From contig NZ_JQML01000001.1 of NCBI RefSeq assembly GCF_000744705.1, positions 4,288,017 to 4,352,016 of the forward strand: 64,000 nt of DNA, written 5' to 3'. Source of the DNA: Streptacidiphilus albus JL83. Lineage in GTDB: Bacteria > Actinomycetota > Actinomycetes > Streptomycetales > Streptomycetaceae. Made by a program: the position numbers and the translations under genes. Shown one piece after another: positions 43,584 to 52,257 of this stretch; position 1 is the first letter of the stretch; every line of letters starts with the position of its first letter. The notes beneath the pieces were generated by a model. That model did not search any database and was not told the origin of the DNA. It was given only the letters and a program-made list of their open reading frames with translations.

Positions 43584-45971
43584 ATGAACGCATGGTGGTG
43601 TCACGTGCCGGGGTGGAAAGCCAGGGCAGCCCTGAAGGCAGCGCGGAACTCCGCGGGCGAGGCCGAACTCCGCAGCGCGGAGGGCGGCCTCCCCTTCCGC
43701 ACGCGGATGCCCGCACTGGCCCGCGCGGCAGCGCTCGGCGCGGTGGTGATCGCACTGCTGGCGCCCGCGGCGGCCCTGCTCGGCCGGTTGCCGCACATCC
43801 CGCACCTGGACCTGGCCCCGGACCACTCGCCGGCCATGCGGCCCTGTCCCGCGGTCGCCCTGCTGCTCCTGGCGGGCGGTCAACTACTGCTGCTGCGCCG
43901 ACCGTCCAGCCGCCGCACGGAACGCGGCGGGCAGCTCGCGGCGGCCGCGGCGGTCGTGGTCGCGCTGCTGCCGCCGATCGCGCCGGTCGCCACGACCGGC
44001 CTGGTGCTGGTCGCCGCCGCGCAGGCCGCGATGCTGCCCCGGCGCCGCCGCTCGGTCCTCCCCGGCCAGTGGCTGGCGCTGGGGGCGGTCGTGGTCGGCC
44101 AGGTGTCGCTGTACGGATTCCTCGCCCCGCTCACGGACCCGGGGCGCAGCCTCGGCCCCGGCGGCATCGCCTTCGGCACCGCCCTGGCGCTGAGCCTGCT
44201 CGGCGCCGCGGCCTTCCTCTCCCGCCCGGACACCGGCCTGGCCGCGCTGCTGACCAACGCCGGCACCACCGGGCTGCTCGGCCGCTGCATGGTCGGGGTC
44301 ACCCTCACCGTGCTGCCGTTCATGGGCTGGTTCCAGCTGGCCGGCCAGCAGGCCGGCTGGTTCGGCGAACGGCTCGGCACCGCCGTCGTGCTCTGCCTCC
44401 GGATGTGCACGCTGCTCGGCGGCAGCTTCGCGGTACTGGCGCTGGCCCGCCGGTCCGAGCGCGCGCGCTCGCTGGCCGAGCGCAAGGTCGGCGAGTACGC
44501 CCAGCTGCAGGCGTTCATGGACCACACCCCGGCGGTGATCTTCACCCGGGGCCCGGACGGACGCTTCCTCTCCGTCAACTCCCGCTTCGAGAAGGTCTTC
44601 GACGTCCCGCTGGAGCGGATCATCGGCCACCGGGTCGAGGACCTGCTGCCGCCGGAGACCGCGGCGGCGGCCGCCGCCGGGGACCGCGCCGTGCTGGCCG
44701 ACGGCCGCGCGGTGCAGCTGGAGACCGTCATGCCGCAGTCGGACGGGCCGCACTCCTTCCTGACCACGCTCTTCCCGCTCACCGACGGCTCCGGGAAGCC
44801 CTACGCGGTCTGCGGGGTGGCGCTGGACGTCACCGACCGGGTGCTCGCCCGGCGCGAGATCGAGCAGCAGCGGCAGCGCTTCCGCGACCTGCTGGAGGCC
44901 GGTCCGGACGCCACCGTCATCTCCGACGGCGGGGGCGTCATCGTCATGGTCAACGCCCAGGCCGAGAAGCTGCTCGGCTGGGAGCGGGCGGAGCTGCTCG
45001 GCCGACCGCTGGGGCTGCTGCTGCCCGGGGGCGCCGAGCGGGCCGAGGGGGACGGCACCGACCTCTGCGCCCGGCACCGGGACGGCCACGACTTCCCGGT
45101 CGAGATCAGCATGAGCCCGCTGATGACCGAGGACGGCCTGCTGGTCTCCGCCGCGATCCGCGACATCACCGAGCGCCGGCAGGCCGAGGCCGAACGCCGG
45201 ACGCTCTACGAACAGCAGCGGCAGACCGCGCTGACGCTCCAGCACAGCCTCATGGGCACGCCCCCCGACCTGCCCCGGCTGCCCACCGCCAGCCGCTACC
45301 TGGCCTCGGCCCAGGAGGCCGGGGTCGGCGGCGACTGGTTCGACCTGGTCCCGCTGGACGGCGGCCGGACCGGCGTGCTGATCGGCGACGTGATGGGCCG
45401 GGGCGTGGACGCCGCCGCGGTGATGGGCCAACTCCGGGCCGCCGCGCATGCCCTGGCCCAGACCGGGATGGCCCCGGACCGGCTGGTGACCGCCCTCGAC
45501 CTGTTCGTCAGCGAGCTTCCCGACCAGCTCGTCACCTGCTGCTACCTGGTGCTGGACCCGGTCGCCGGTGAGCTCACCGTCTGCTCGGCCGGCCATCTGC
45601 CGGCGCTGCTGGCACTGCCCGCCACAGCCCCGAAGCCGCTGGACGCGCCCATCAGCGTCCCGCTCGGCGTCGGCGGTGTCCCGCACCTCCAGGCCACCCA
45701 CCCGCTGCTGCCCGGCACCACCCTGCTGCTCTACACCGACGGCCTGGTGGAGACGCCCGACACCGACATCGACGGACGCATCCAGCTGCTGACCGACACC
45801 CTCGGCAGCGCCCTGGACGACTGCCCCGAGGGCCCCGGCCCGGCCGGGGCCGAGCTCGACCGGATCGCCGACCGGCTGCTCTGCGCCCTGCTCCCGGTCC
45901 CCGAGGAGTACGACGACGACGTCACCCTGCTGCTGCTCCGCCTCCCGGAGGCCGAGGACGCCGCTTCCTAG
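43584..45971 (+). CDS. Membrane PAS-domain SpoIIE/PP2C-family protein phosphatase
   Basis: The 795-residue protein has about nine hydrophobic segments in residues 40-295, two PAS domains (about 305-425, with AVIFTRGPDGRFLSVNSRFE; and 435-545, with VISDGGGVIVMVNAQAEKLL), and a C-terminal SpoIIE phosphatase domain. The phosphatase shows GGDWFDLVPLDGGRTGVLIG, DVMGRGVDAAAVMGQLR, LLLYTDGLVE and EYDDDVTLLLL, keeping the metal-binding aspartates. Such proteins dephosphorylate anti-sigma antagonists in partner-switching pathways. No HATPase anti-sigma domain is attached. The start could be later, near 43707. It converges on the next gene with a 6-bp gap. Confidence 0.92.
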   Translation: MNAWWCHVPGWKARAALKAARNSAGEAELRSAEGGLPFRTRMPALARAAALGAVVIALLAPAAALLGRLPHIPHLDLAPDHSPAMRPCPAVALLLLAGGQLLLLRRPSSRRTERGGQLAAAAAVVVALLPPIAPVATTGLVLVAAAQAAMLPRRRRSVLPGQWLALGAVVVGQVSLYGFLAPLTDPGRSLGPGGIAFGTALALSLLGAAAFLSRPDTGLAALLTNAGTTGLLGRCMVGVTLTVLPFMGWFQLAGQQAGWFGERLGTAVVLCLRMCTLLGGSFAVLALARRSERARSLAERKVGEYAQLQAFMDHTPAVIFTRGPDGRFLSVNSRFEKVFDVPLERIIGHRVEDLLPPETAAAAAAGDRAVLADGRAVQLETVMPQSDGPHSFLTTLFPLTDGSGKPYAVCGVALDVTDRVLARREIEQQRQRFRDLLEAGPDATVISDGGGVIVMVNAQAEKLLGWERAELLGRPLGLLLPGGAERAEGDGTDLCARHRDGHDFPVEISMSPLMTEDGLLVSAAIRDITERRQAEAERRTLYEQQRQTALTLQHSLMGTPPDLPRLPTASRYLASAQEAGVGGDWFDLVPLDGGRTGVLIGDVMGRGVDAAAVMGQLRAAAHALAQTGMAPDRLVTALDLFVSELPDQLVTCCYLVLDPVAGELTVCSAGHLPALLALPATAPKPLDAPISVPLGVGGVPHLQATHPLLPGTTLLLYTDGLVETPDTDIDGRIQLLTDTLGSALDDCPEGPGPAGAELDRIADRLLCALLPVPEEYDDDVTLLLLRLPEAEDAAS

Positions 45972-45977
45972 CCGGGG

Positions 45978-47306
45978 TCAGCCCTGTCCGCGCAGCACCG
46001 GCCAGGCGACCCTGGGGTGGAACAGCGAGGTGGGCGGCGACAGCAGCGACATGACGTCGACGAAGGCGCTGCAGACCGCCTCGTCACGGCAGGACTGGGC
46101 GATGACCCGGTCGAGGTAGCGGTGCTGGAGCCGGATCAGCGAGCCCGAGGGGCCGCCCACGGTGCTGCGGAAGCGGACGTCCTCGGCGGAGGACATCATC
46201 CAGGCGTCCTTGGCCACGGCGGCGACCCCGCGCTGCACCCGGCGGGTCACCGACGGGTCCGCGCCGAACTCGCGCAGGGTGTCGCGCAGCACCAGCGCGC
46301 CCAGCGCGGCGATGGTCATCCCCTGGCCGTAGACCGGGTTGAAGGTGCAGGCGGCGTCGCCGAGGACGACCAGCCCCGCCGGTGCGCCCTGCTCGTAGCG
46401 GCGGCGGACGCTGGGTCCGGCCCGGAAGCCGCGCACCTCGCCCTCGGGCTCGGCCCCGGCCAGCACCTCGTTCAGCAGCGGGTCGCGCAACAGGCCGAGC
46501 TGGGCCGCGAAGCCCGCCTCCCCGGGCGCGGGCTCCGCCCCGCGCATCCCGCCGACGCTGACGATCCAGCGGTCCTTCTCGACCGGGAGCAGCACCCCGA
46601 GCCGCGGATGGTCGGGCGCCTGGGTCTGGATGTAGACCACCGAGCGCGGCGCGTCGGTCCCCGGCGGCCTGCGGTAGAAGCGGGTGCTGTAGGCGACGCC
46701 GGCGTCGACGCTCTCCTCGGCCGGCGCCGGGCAGCCGAGCTCCCGCAGCCACTGCGCCGTCCCCGAGGTCCGTCCCGACGCGTCGACGACCAGGTCCGCC
46801 CGGACCTCCTCCACCGGGCTCCCGGCCCCGCCGCGCTCCCGCACGGTGACCCCGGTGATGCCGGAGCGGCCGCCGAGCAGCCCCACGACCTCGGTCGCCT
46901 GCCGGAACTCCACCGACTCCTCGGCCTCGGCCCGGCGCCGCACCGCCGCGTCCAGCAGCGGACGGGTGCAGCAGGTGATGGTCAGTTCGCTGGGATAGCG
47001 CGGGAACCAGCCGCCGGAGCTCAGCCAGCGCAGTCCGGTGGGCACCGGCACCCGCACCGCCCCGGCGGCCTCCAACTCGGCGTCCAGGCCTGGTACCAGC
47101 TGCTGCAGCGCCCGGCGTCCGCTCTCCAGCAGCAGGTGGGCATGGCGCCCCTGCGGGGTTCCCGGCCGGAAGGCCGGGCCGTCGGGGTAGCGGTCCCGCT
47201 CCACCACCACGATCCGCTCGAACCGCCCCAGCAGCGCGACCGCCGCCAGGGAGCCGGCTATGCCGCCGCCGATCACAACTGCCCTGCCCCGCGTCCCAGT
47301 TGTCAT
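45978..47306 (-). CDS. FAD-dependent oxidoreductase (UbiH/FAD_binding_3-like)
   Basis: The 442-residue flavoprotein has the dinucleotide motif VVIGGGIAGSLAAVAL at residues 9-24, the RGRHAHLLLESG region, VVDASGRTSGTAQWL and the second FAD motif LGDAACTFNPVYGQGMTIA. This pattern is shared with aromatic hydroxylases and geranylgeranyl reductase-like enzymes. The substrate is not evident and no pathway genes adjoin it. The ATG at 47306 lacks a ribosome binding site but TAACCT lies 7 bases upstream, suggesting a leaderless transcript. It is divergent from the APC permease. Confidence 0.88.
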   Translation of the reverse strand: MTTGTRGRAVVIGGGIAGSLAAVALLGRFERIVVVERDRYPDGPAFRPGTPQGRHAHLLLESGRRALQQLVPGLDAELEAAGAVRVPVPTGLRWLSSGGWFPRYPSELTITCCTRPLLDAAVRRRAEAEESVEFRQATEVVGLLGGRSGITGVTVRERGGAGSPVEEVRADLVVDASGRTSGTAQWLRELGCPAPAEESVDAGVAYSTRFYRRPPGTDAPRSVVYIQTQAPDHPRLGVLLPVEKDRWIVSVGGMRGAEPAPGEAGFAAQLGLLRDPLLNEVLAGAEPEGEVRGFRAGPSVRRRYEQGAPAGLVVLGDAACTFNPVYGQGMTIAALGALVLRDTLREFGADPSVTRRVQRGVAAVAKDAWMMSSAEDVRFRSTVGGPSGSLIRLQHRYLDRVIAQSCRDEAVCSAFVDVMSLLSPPTSLFHPRVAWPVLRGQG

Positions 47307-47502
47307 GCCGTCGAGGTTAGCGGACCGGGCCGGACGTGCACAGACGAACAGCTGTCGGGCCACGGCCGCGCCGGTTGCACCGCCACGGAGGACGCCCGTT
47401 CGGCCGAGCCACGGCTGCCGGTCCACCGGGGGGCGGCGTGGCACGCTGGGGCGGAACGGAACGGGACAGAACACATCAGGACCGAGCAGCTCGGGGGCGT
47501 GA

Positions 47503-49098
47503 GTGTCGGACAGTCAGGAAGCCCGCCCGGACGCCGCCTCGGCGGTGCTCGCCGAGGAGCGCCGGCTCCGGCACGACCTCGGCTTCTGGGGACTCACCGC
47601 CATCGGGTTCTCCAACATCCTCGGCTCGGGCTGGCTCTTCGCCGCCATGTACGCGGCCCAGACCGCCGGTCCGGCCGCACTGCTGGCCTGGCTCGCGGCC
47701 GGGCTGCTGTGCGCGCTGGTCGCGCTGGTGATGGTGGAGCTCGGGGTCTCCCGGCCGGAGGGCGGCGGCACCGTGCGCTGGCCGCTGCTGGCCTCCGGAC
47801 GGCTGGTCGGGACGCTGATCGGCTGGTCGACGCTGCTGTCGGTCGGCGGCACCGCCGCCGAGATCAGCGCCATCATGCAGTACGCCGGGCACTACCTGCC
47901 CTGGCTCTACCACCACGGCGGCCTGACCGGGGCCGGGGTCGCGGTGGCCATGGGCCTGAGCCTGGTGCTGACCGCGCTCAACTGGTTCGCCGTGAAGATC
48001 TTCGCCCGGCTCAACAACCTGGTCTCGGTCTTCAAGGTCGTCGTCCCGGTGCTCACCGTCGTCGCGCTGCTCGCCTCCGGCTACCACTCGGGACGGCTGA
48101 CCGACCCCGCCCACGGCGGCTTCGCCCCCTACGGCTACCCGGCCGTGCTCAGCGCGCTGGCCGGCGGCGGCATCGTCTACTCGCTGAACGGCTTCCAGGC
48201 CCCACTGGACTTCTCCGGCGAGACCCGCGACCCGCGCCGGACCATGCCCGGATCGGTGCTGGCCGGTATCGGCCTGGCGCTGCTGCTCTACCTCGGGCTC
48301 CAGTTCGCCTTCCTCTCCAGCGTTCCGGAACGGCTGCTCGGCCACGGCTGGGCGGGCGTCGACTTCGACTCGCCCTTCGGCCAGCTCGCGCTGATCCTCA
48401 ACCTCCAGTGGGTCTCCAGCCTGCTCTACGTGGACGCGGTGGTCTCCCCCGGCGGCTCGGCCTACGTCGGCGTCGCCATCGACGCCCGGCACACCTATGC
48501 GCTGGCCAAGAACGGCACCATCCCGCGCCTCTTCATGCGGGTCAGCACCGCGACCGGGGTCCCGCAGCGGGCACTGCTGCTCAACCTCGCGGTGATCCTG
48601 GTCTTCCTGCTGCCCTTCGGCGGCTGGCAGCAGATCGTCAGCGTGATGGGCGACCTCTACCTGCTGATCTACTCCGCCTCGGCCGTGGCCGTGGCCGTCT
48701 TCCGCTCCCGCCCGGACGCCGTGGGGACCGGTTGGGTGCGCGGGCTCGACTGGATCGCCCCGGTGAGCTTCGTCGTCTCCGGGGAGTTCGTCTACTGGTC
48801 CGGCTGGCACGACCTGCGACTCGCCCTGCCGATGGTGCTGCTCGGGCTGCCGCTCTTCCTGCTGCTCCGCCCCGAGCAGCGCGAGGAGGCCACCCTGGCC
48901 GCCGAACTCCGGCGCGGCGCCTGGCTGCTGGCCTACCTACCGGTACTGGTGCTGCTCTCCTGGCTGGGCTCGTTCAAGGGCTCGGACCACCTCCGCGCCC
49001 CCTACGACTCACTCACCGTGGCCGTCGTCTCGGCGGCCGTCTTCGCCTGGGCCGTCCGCTCCGGCCGCAGCCTGCCTACCGTCGGCGGCCAGGTCTAG
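47503..49098 (+). CDS. APC-family amino acid permease
   Basis: The 531-residue permease has about twelve to fourteen membrane segments. The start of helix 1, GLTAIGFSNILGSGWLFAAM, carries the G(S/A)G substrate-binding loop of the APC superfamily, and TM6 is GIVYSLNGFQAPLDFSGE. It imports an amino acid or amine by cation coupling; the particular substrate is not visible. The GTG at 47503 follows a GGGGG run. It stands alone, 94 bp upstream of a quinone reductase gene. Confidence 0.9.
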   Translation: MSDSQEARPDAASAVLAEERRLRHDLGFWGLTAIGFSNILGSGWLFAAMYAAQTAGPAALLAWLAAGLLCALVALVMVELGVSRPEGGGTVRWPLLASGRLVGTLIGWSTLLSVGGTAAEISAIMQYAGHYLPWLYHHGGLTGAGVAVAMGLSLVLTALNWFAVKIFARLNNLVSVFKVVVPVLTVVALLASGYHSGRLTDPAHGGFAPYGYPAVLSALAGGGIVYSLNGFQAPLDFSGETRDPRRTMPGSVLAGIGLALLLYLGLQFAFLSSVPERLLGHGWAGVDFDSPFGQLALILNLQWVSSLLYVDAVVSPGGSAYVGVAIDARHTYALAKNGTIPRLFMRVSTATGVPQRALLLNLAVILVFLLPFGGWQQIVSVMGDLYLLIYSASAVAVAVFRSRPDAVGTGWVRGLDWIAPVSFVVSGEFVYWSGWHDLRLALPMVLLGLPLFLLLRPEQREEATLAAELRRGAWLLAYLPVLVLLSWLGSFKGSDHLRAPYDSLTVAVVSAAVFAWAVRSGRSLPTVGGQV

Positions 49099-49120
49099 GC
49101 GGCAGACTGTCCAGCGCGAA

Positions 49121-49171
49121 GGCAACCGCGTCGCGGAGGCAACCGCGTCGCGCAGGCAACCGCGTCACCCT
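49121..49171. repeat. Three tandem 17-bp repeats
   Basis: GGCAACCGCGTCGCGGA at 49121-49137, GGCAACCGCGTCGCGCA at 49138-49154 and GGCAACCGCGTCACCCT at 49155-49171 are consecutive. The first twelve bases are identical in all three. They lie 22-72 bases upstream of the quinone reductase start and 23 bases after the permease stop. Confidence 0.93.
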
Positions 49172-49192
49172 GCGTCGAGATCGGAGCACCTG

Positions 49193-50116
49193 ATGAAGGC
49201 AGTGCGATTCCAGCGGTTCGGCGGCCCTGAGGTGCTGGAGATCGTGGACCTCCCCGATCCGCACCCGGGCCCCGGCCAGGTCCGGATCGCGGTGCGGGCG
49301 GCCGGCGTCAACCCGAGCGACTGGAAGAAGCGCCAGGGCCTGATGGACGAGGAGCTCCCGCAGACCCTGGGCTACGAGGCGGCGGGCGTCGTCGACGAGC
49401 TCGGCGCGGGCGTGGCCGACGTCGCCGTCGGCGACCGGGTGTTCGGCTTCTGCACCGAGGGGGCGGCCCAGGCCGAGCTGGCGGTGCTCTCCTACTACGC
49501 GCCGGTCCCGCCGTCGCTCGACCTCCCCGGCGCCGCCGCGCTGCCGGCCGCCGTCGAGACGTCCACCCGCGCGCTCGACCAGCTCGGCGTGGAGGGCGGC
49601 GGCACGCTGCTCGTCAACGGCGCCTCCGGCAGCGTCGGCAGTGCCGCGGTGCAACTCGCCGTGGCGCGCGGGGCGCGCGTGATCGGCACCGCGGGCCCGG
49701 CCAACCACGAGTACCTCCGCTCCCTGGGGGCCGAGCCCGTCGCCTACGGCGAGGGCCTGGTCGAGCGGGTCCGCGCGCTCGCGCCCGACGGGGTCGACCT
49801 CGCCCTCGACGTCGCCGGGAGCGGCGTCCTGCCCGAGCTGATCGGGCTCGCGGGCGGCGCGGAGCATGTCGTGACGATCGCCGACTTCACTGGCGCGCAG
49901 CAGCACGGGGTACGGTTCAGCCGCGGCGACTCCGGCCGGGCGCTCCAGGTGCTGGCCGGCATCGGCGAGTTGACCGAGTCAGGGCGCTTCTCGCTCCCGG
50001 TCGCGCAGACCTTCCCGCTCACCGCGGTCGCCGAGGCCCACCGCGTCGGCGAACGCGGCCACGCCCCCGGCAAGCTGGTGCTGGTGGTCGGCCCGCCCGC
50101 CGCCGAGGAGGGCTGA
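49193..50116 (+). CDS. Zinc-free MDR-family NADP-dependent oxidoreductase (quinone reductase-like)
   Basis: The 307-residue protein has the GroES-like N-terminus AVRFQRFGGPEVLEIVDLPD, GYEAAGVVDELGAGV, and the cofactor loop VNGASGSVGSAAVQLA. Structural and catalytic zinc ligands are absent, as in QOR-type quinone reductases. It should reduce quinones or activated enones with NADPH in the cytoplasm. The ATG at 49193 has only a weak GGAG-type box. Three 17-bp repeats lie in its upstream region. Confidence 0.9.
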   Translation: MKAVRFQRFGGPEVLEIVDLPDPHPGPGQVRIAVRAAGVNPSDWKKRQGLMDEELPQTLGYEAAGVVDELGAGVADVAVGDRVFGFCTEGAAQAELAVLSYYAPVPPSLDLPGAAALPAAVETSTRALDQLGVEGGGTLLVNGASGSVGSAAVQLAVARGARVIGTAGPANHEYLRSLGAEPVAYGEGLVERVRALAPDGVDLALDVAGSGVLPELIGLAGGAEHVVTIADFTGAQQHGVRFSRGDSGRALQVLAGIGELTESGRFSLPVAQTFPLTAVAEAHRVGERGHAPGKLVLVVGPPAAEEG

Positions 50117-50123
50117 CGCACCT

Positions 50124-50150
50124 GCCGCCGCTCGCCACCCCCACGGCGGC
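50124..50150. terminator. Possible hairpin between convergent genes
   Basis: GCCGCCG at 50124-50130 pairs with CGGCGGC at 50144-50150. The stem is short but lies between the convergent quinone reductase and kinase-fusion genes. Confidence 0.4.
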
Positions 50151-50187
50151 GAGTGTGCATCCTGACACAACGGCTTGACAGCGCAGG

Positions 50188-51243
50188 CTAGTTGCTCCGG
50201 CTCAGGTCGGTGCTGCCGATGGCGACCAGGCCGGTCTCGTAGGCGACGACGACCGCCTGGGCGCGGTCGCGCAGGCCGAGCTTGGCGAGGATCCGGGCGA
50301 CGTGGGTCTTGACCGTCGCCTCGGAGAGGACGAGCCGGGCCGCGAGTTCGGCGTTGCTCAGGCCACGGGCCAGCAGGACCATCACCTCGCGCTCGCGCGG
50401 CGTGAGCGCGGCCAGGTCGCGGTGGACCGAGGCGGCCCCGGGGTCGCGCCGGGCGAAGCGCTCGACCAGCCGCCGGGTGATCGCCGGAGCCAGCAGCGCG
50501 TCGCCGCTGCGGACCGTGTGCTTCACGTTGTTGGTCAGCGCCTCCTGCACCACCCGGTAGGCGGCGAGTTCGATCCCGGGCGGCACCGGTCGCCGCTCCC
50601 CGGTCACGGTCAGGTCGACCGGAAGACCGGCCAACCGCACCCCGCCGACCAGCGCCTCCAGCCGGTCCAGTCCCGGCTGCGGGCTGAGCCCGGCCGCGTC
50701 CGGACCCTCCGAGTCCATCGTCAACAGCCCCATCACGTGCCGCAGTTCGGTCATCGCCGCGCGGCCTCCGGCCTCGACCGCGAGCAGCGCCTCCCGGGAC
50801 AGCTCCGGGTCCCTGTCCATGATCTTGCGCGCGGCTCCGGCCTGGATCGCCATCATCCCGATGTTGTGGGTCACCACATCGTGCAACTCCCGGGCGATCC
50901 TCGCCCGTTCGTGCTCGACCGCGAGGTTCAGCGCCGCGACCTGCTCACGCTCCAGCGCGGCCAGCCGGTCCCGGCCCTCGTCCGCGCGGCGGCGCCACAT
51001 CCGGATCTCCCAGGCCGCCGCGAAGACCGGGACCAGGACCAGCACCGCGACCACGGCGGCCGGCCCCTCGCCGACGGCTTCGAGGTAGTGGACGCCGGCC
51101 AGCACCAGCAGCAGCGCCAGCACCGCGTCGAACGCCCGACCGCGCGTCGTGGCCGGCCTCCCGGTCTGCGGCGCGCCCTCCACCCGGCGCCACAACTCCG
51201 CTACCAGCGACCGCAGTCGGTTCGGCCCTGCCACATTCGTCAC
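50188..51243 (-). CDS. Histidine kinase fragment fused in frame to LuxR-type DNA-binding domain
   Basis: The 351-residue product starts as a normal NarX-type kinase: two membrane segments (about 39-78), a HisKA_3 domain with His121 in RELHDVVTHN, and the beginning of HATPase_c up to the N box VVQEALTNNVKH (231-242). At residues 242-246 it switches to sequence typical of the end of a NarL receiver (TVRSGDALLAPAITRRL) and continues into a complete LuxR helix-turn-helix (LTPREREVMVLLARGLSNAE ... SEATVKTHVARIL). Most of the ATPase and receiver domains are missing. A deletion between adjacent kinase and regulator genes explains this. It cannot bind ATP normally. Confidence 0.85.
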   Translation of the reverse strand: MTNVAGPNRLRSLVAELWRRVEGAPQTGRPATTRGRAFDAVLALLLVLAGVHYLEAVGEGPAAVVAVLVLVPVFAAAWEIRMWRRRADEGRDRLAALEREQVAALNLAVEHERARIARELHDVVTHNIGMMAIQAGAARKIMDRDPELSREALLAVEAGGRAAMTELRHVMGLLTMDSEGPDAAGLSPQPGLDRLEALVGGVRLAGLPVDLTVTGERRPVPPGIELAAYRVVQEALTNNVKHTVRSGDALLAPAITRRLVERFARRDPGAASVHRDLAALTPREREVMVLLARGLSNAELAARLVLSEATVKTHVARILAKLGLRDRAQAVVVAYETGLVAIGSTDLSRSN

Positions 51244-51261
51244 CCGATCATTCTCGCGGAG

Positions 51262-51936
51262 CCGGGCCACGGACGGTCCGTCCCGGTCCGGATCGTCGGC
51301 GAGGTCTTCGACCCGCACATGCAGACCAACGAGGTGCTGACCGACGCGGCCACCATCACCGCTGCCGAGCCCGACCTGCACCCGGACAGCTACTCCGTCG
51401 AGCTCAAGCCCGGCACGGACCGGACCGCGTACCTCACCGGGCTGAACCGCACGCTCACGCCGCTCGGCGTCACTGCCACAACGGACCCAGGCAGCACCGG
51501 TACCAGCGGCACCATCGTGGTCCTCGACGCGCTCACCGCCGCGCTCACCCTGATGCTGGTCGCCGTCGCCGCCATGGGCGTGCTGAACACCGTCCTGCTG
51601 GACACCCGGGAGCGGGTCCGCGAGATCGGCATCGCCAAGGCGCTCGGGATGACCCCCGGGCAGACCACCGCCATGGTGCTCTCCTCGGTCGCGCTGATCG
51701 GGGTGGTCGGCGGCGGCGTCGGCCTGCCGCTCGGGCTGCTGATCCACGCGGTCACCGTCCCGGCCATGGGGCGCAGCGCCGGGCTGGTGTTCCCCGCTTC
51801 GGCCATCGACGTCTACCCGGTGCCGGAGCTGGTCCTGCTCGGCCTGGGCGGCCTGGCCATCGCGCTGCTCGGGGCGCTGCTCCCGGCCGGCTGGGCGGCC
51901 CGCACCCGGACCGTCACGGCGCTGCGCACCGAGTGA
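51262..51936 (+). pseudogene. C-terminal fragment of an FtsX-family ABC transporter permease
   Basis: The frame encodes the end of an extracytoplasmic domain (VPVRIVGEVFDPHMQTNEVL, SYSVELKPGTD) and the last three membrane segments, with the FtsX signature LDTRERVREIGIAKALGM and the closing AGWAARTRTVTALRTE. The family normally has several hundred more residues and an N-terminal membrane helix; these are missing, and upstream sequence passes directly into the divergent kinase-fusion gene. An ATG at 51319 exists without a clear ribosome binding site. It is most likely a deletion remnant. Confidence 0.8.
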
Positions 51937-51953
51937 CGCCGGCACCAGGAGCC

Positions 51954-51987
51954 GGGCGGGCGCGCGGAAATCCACTCGCGCCCGCCC
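51954..51987. terminator. Hairpin after the FtsX fragment
   Basis: An 11-bp perfect stem (51954-51964 with 51977-51987) with a 12-base loop follows the fragment's stop codon by 17 bases. Confidence 0.65.
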
Positions 51988-52063
51988 CGCCGCCGTCCGT
52001 ACCATCGACAGCAGCGCGCCGGGGACCTCGACAAGTCCCAAGTCCCGTCGTCCGGCGCCTGAT

Positions 52064-52136
52064 TGACCCGTAGCTCAGTGGACAGAGCACCCGGCTACGA
52101 ACCGGGGTGTCGCAGGTTCGATCCCTGCCGGGCCAA
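52064..52136 (+). tRNA. tRNA-Arg (anticodon ACG)
   Basis: A full cloverleaf can be folded. The D stem is GCTC/GAGC, the anticodon stem CCCGG/CCGGG encloses CTACGAA with anticodon ACG at 52097-52099, and the T stem GCAGG/CCTGC encloses TTCGATC. The acceptor pairs TGACCCG with CGGGCCA, leaving an A3-C70 mismatch, and the first base is T paired with A72. The discriminator is A136. CCA is not encoded. The mismatch and T1 are unusual, so the gene may be a second or weakened copy. The ACG anticodon reads CGU, CGC and CGA after inosine modification. Confidence 0.88.
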
Positions 52137-52141
52137 CGCCT

Positions 52142-52182
52142 CGGGCGCGTGTCCGCCGTCAGCGACAGGCGGAATGCGCCCG
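52142..52182 (+). terminator. Hairpin after tRNA-Arg
   Basis: CGGGCGC at 52142-52148 pairs with GCGCCCG at 52176-52182, with an inner TCCGCC/GGCGGA stem. It starts six bases after the tRNA and is probably its terminator. Confidence 0.65.
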
Positions 52183-52257
52183 TGCAGAGGACCGACCGAT
52201 CTCGCAACCGACCTCGTTCCAGGCCGTGTTCGACTCCCGGGACGAACAGGCAGGCGG

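Noticed and set aside
43584..45971. Complete SpoIIE partner-switch module
   Set aside because: Only the phosphatase is present; no anti-sigma kinase domain or STAS antagonist gene adjoins it.
49121..49171. CRISPR-like array
   Set aside because: The three 17-bp units are contiguous without spacers and no cas genes are present.
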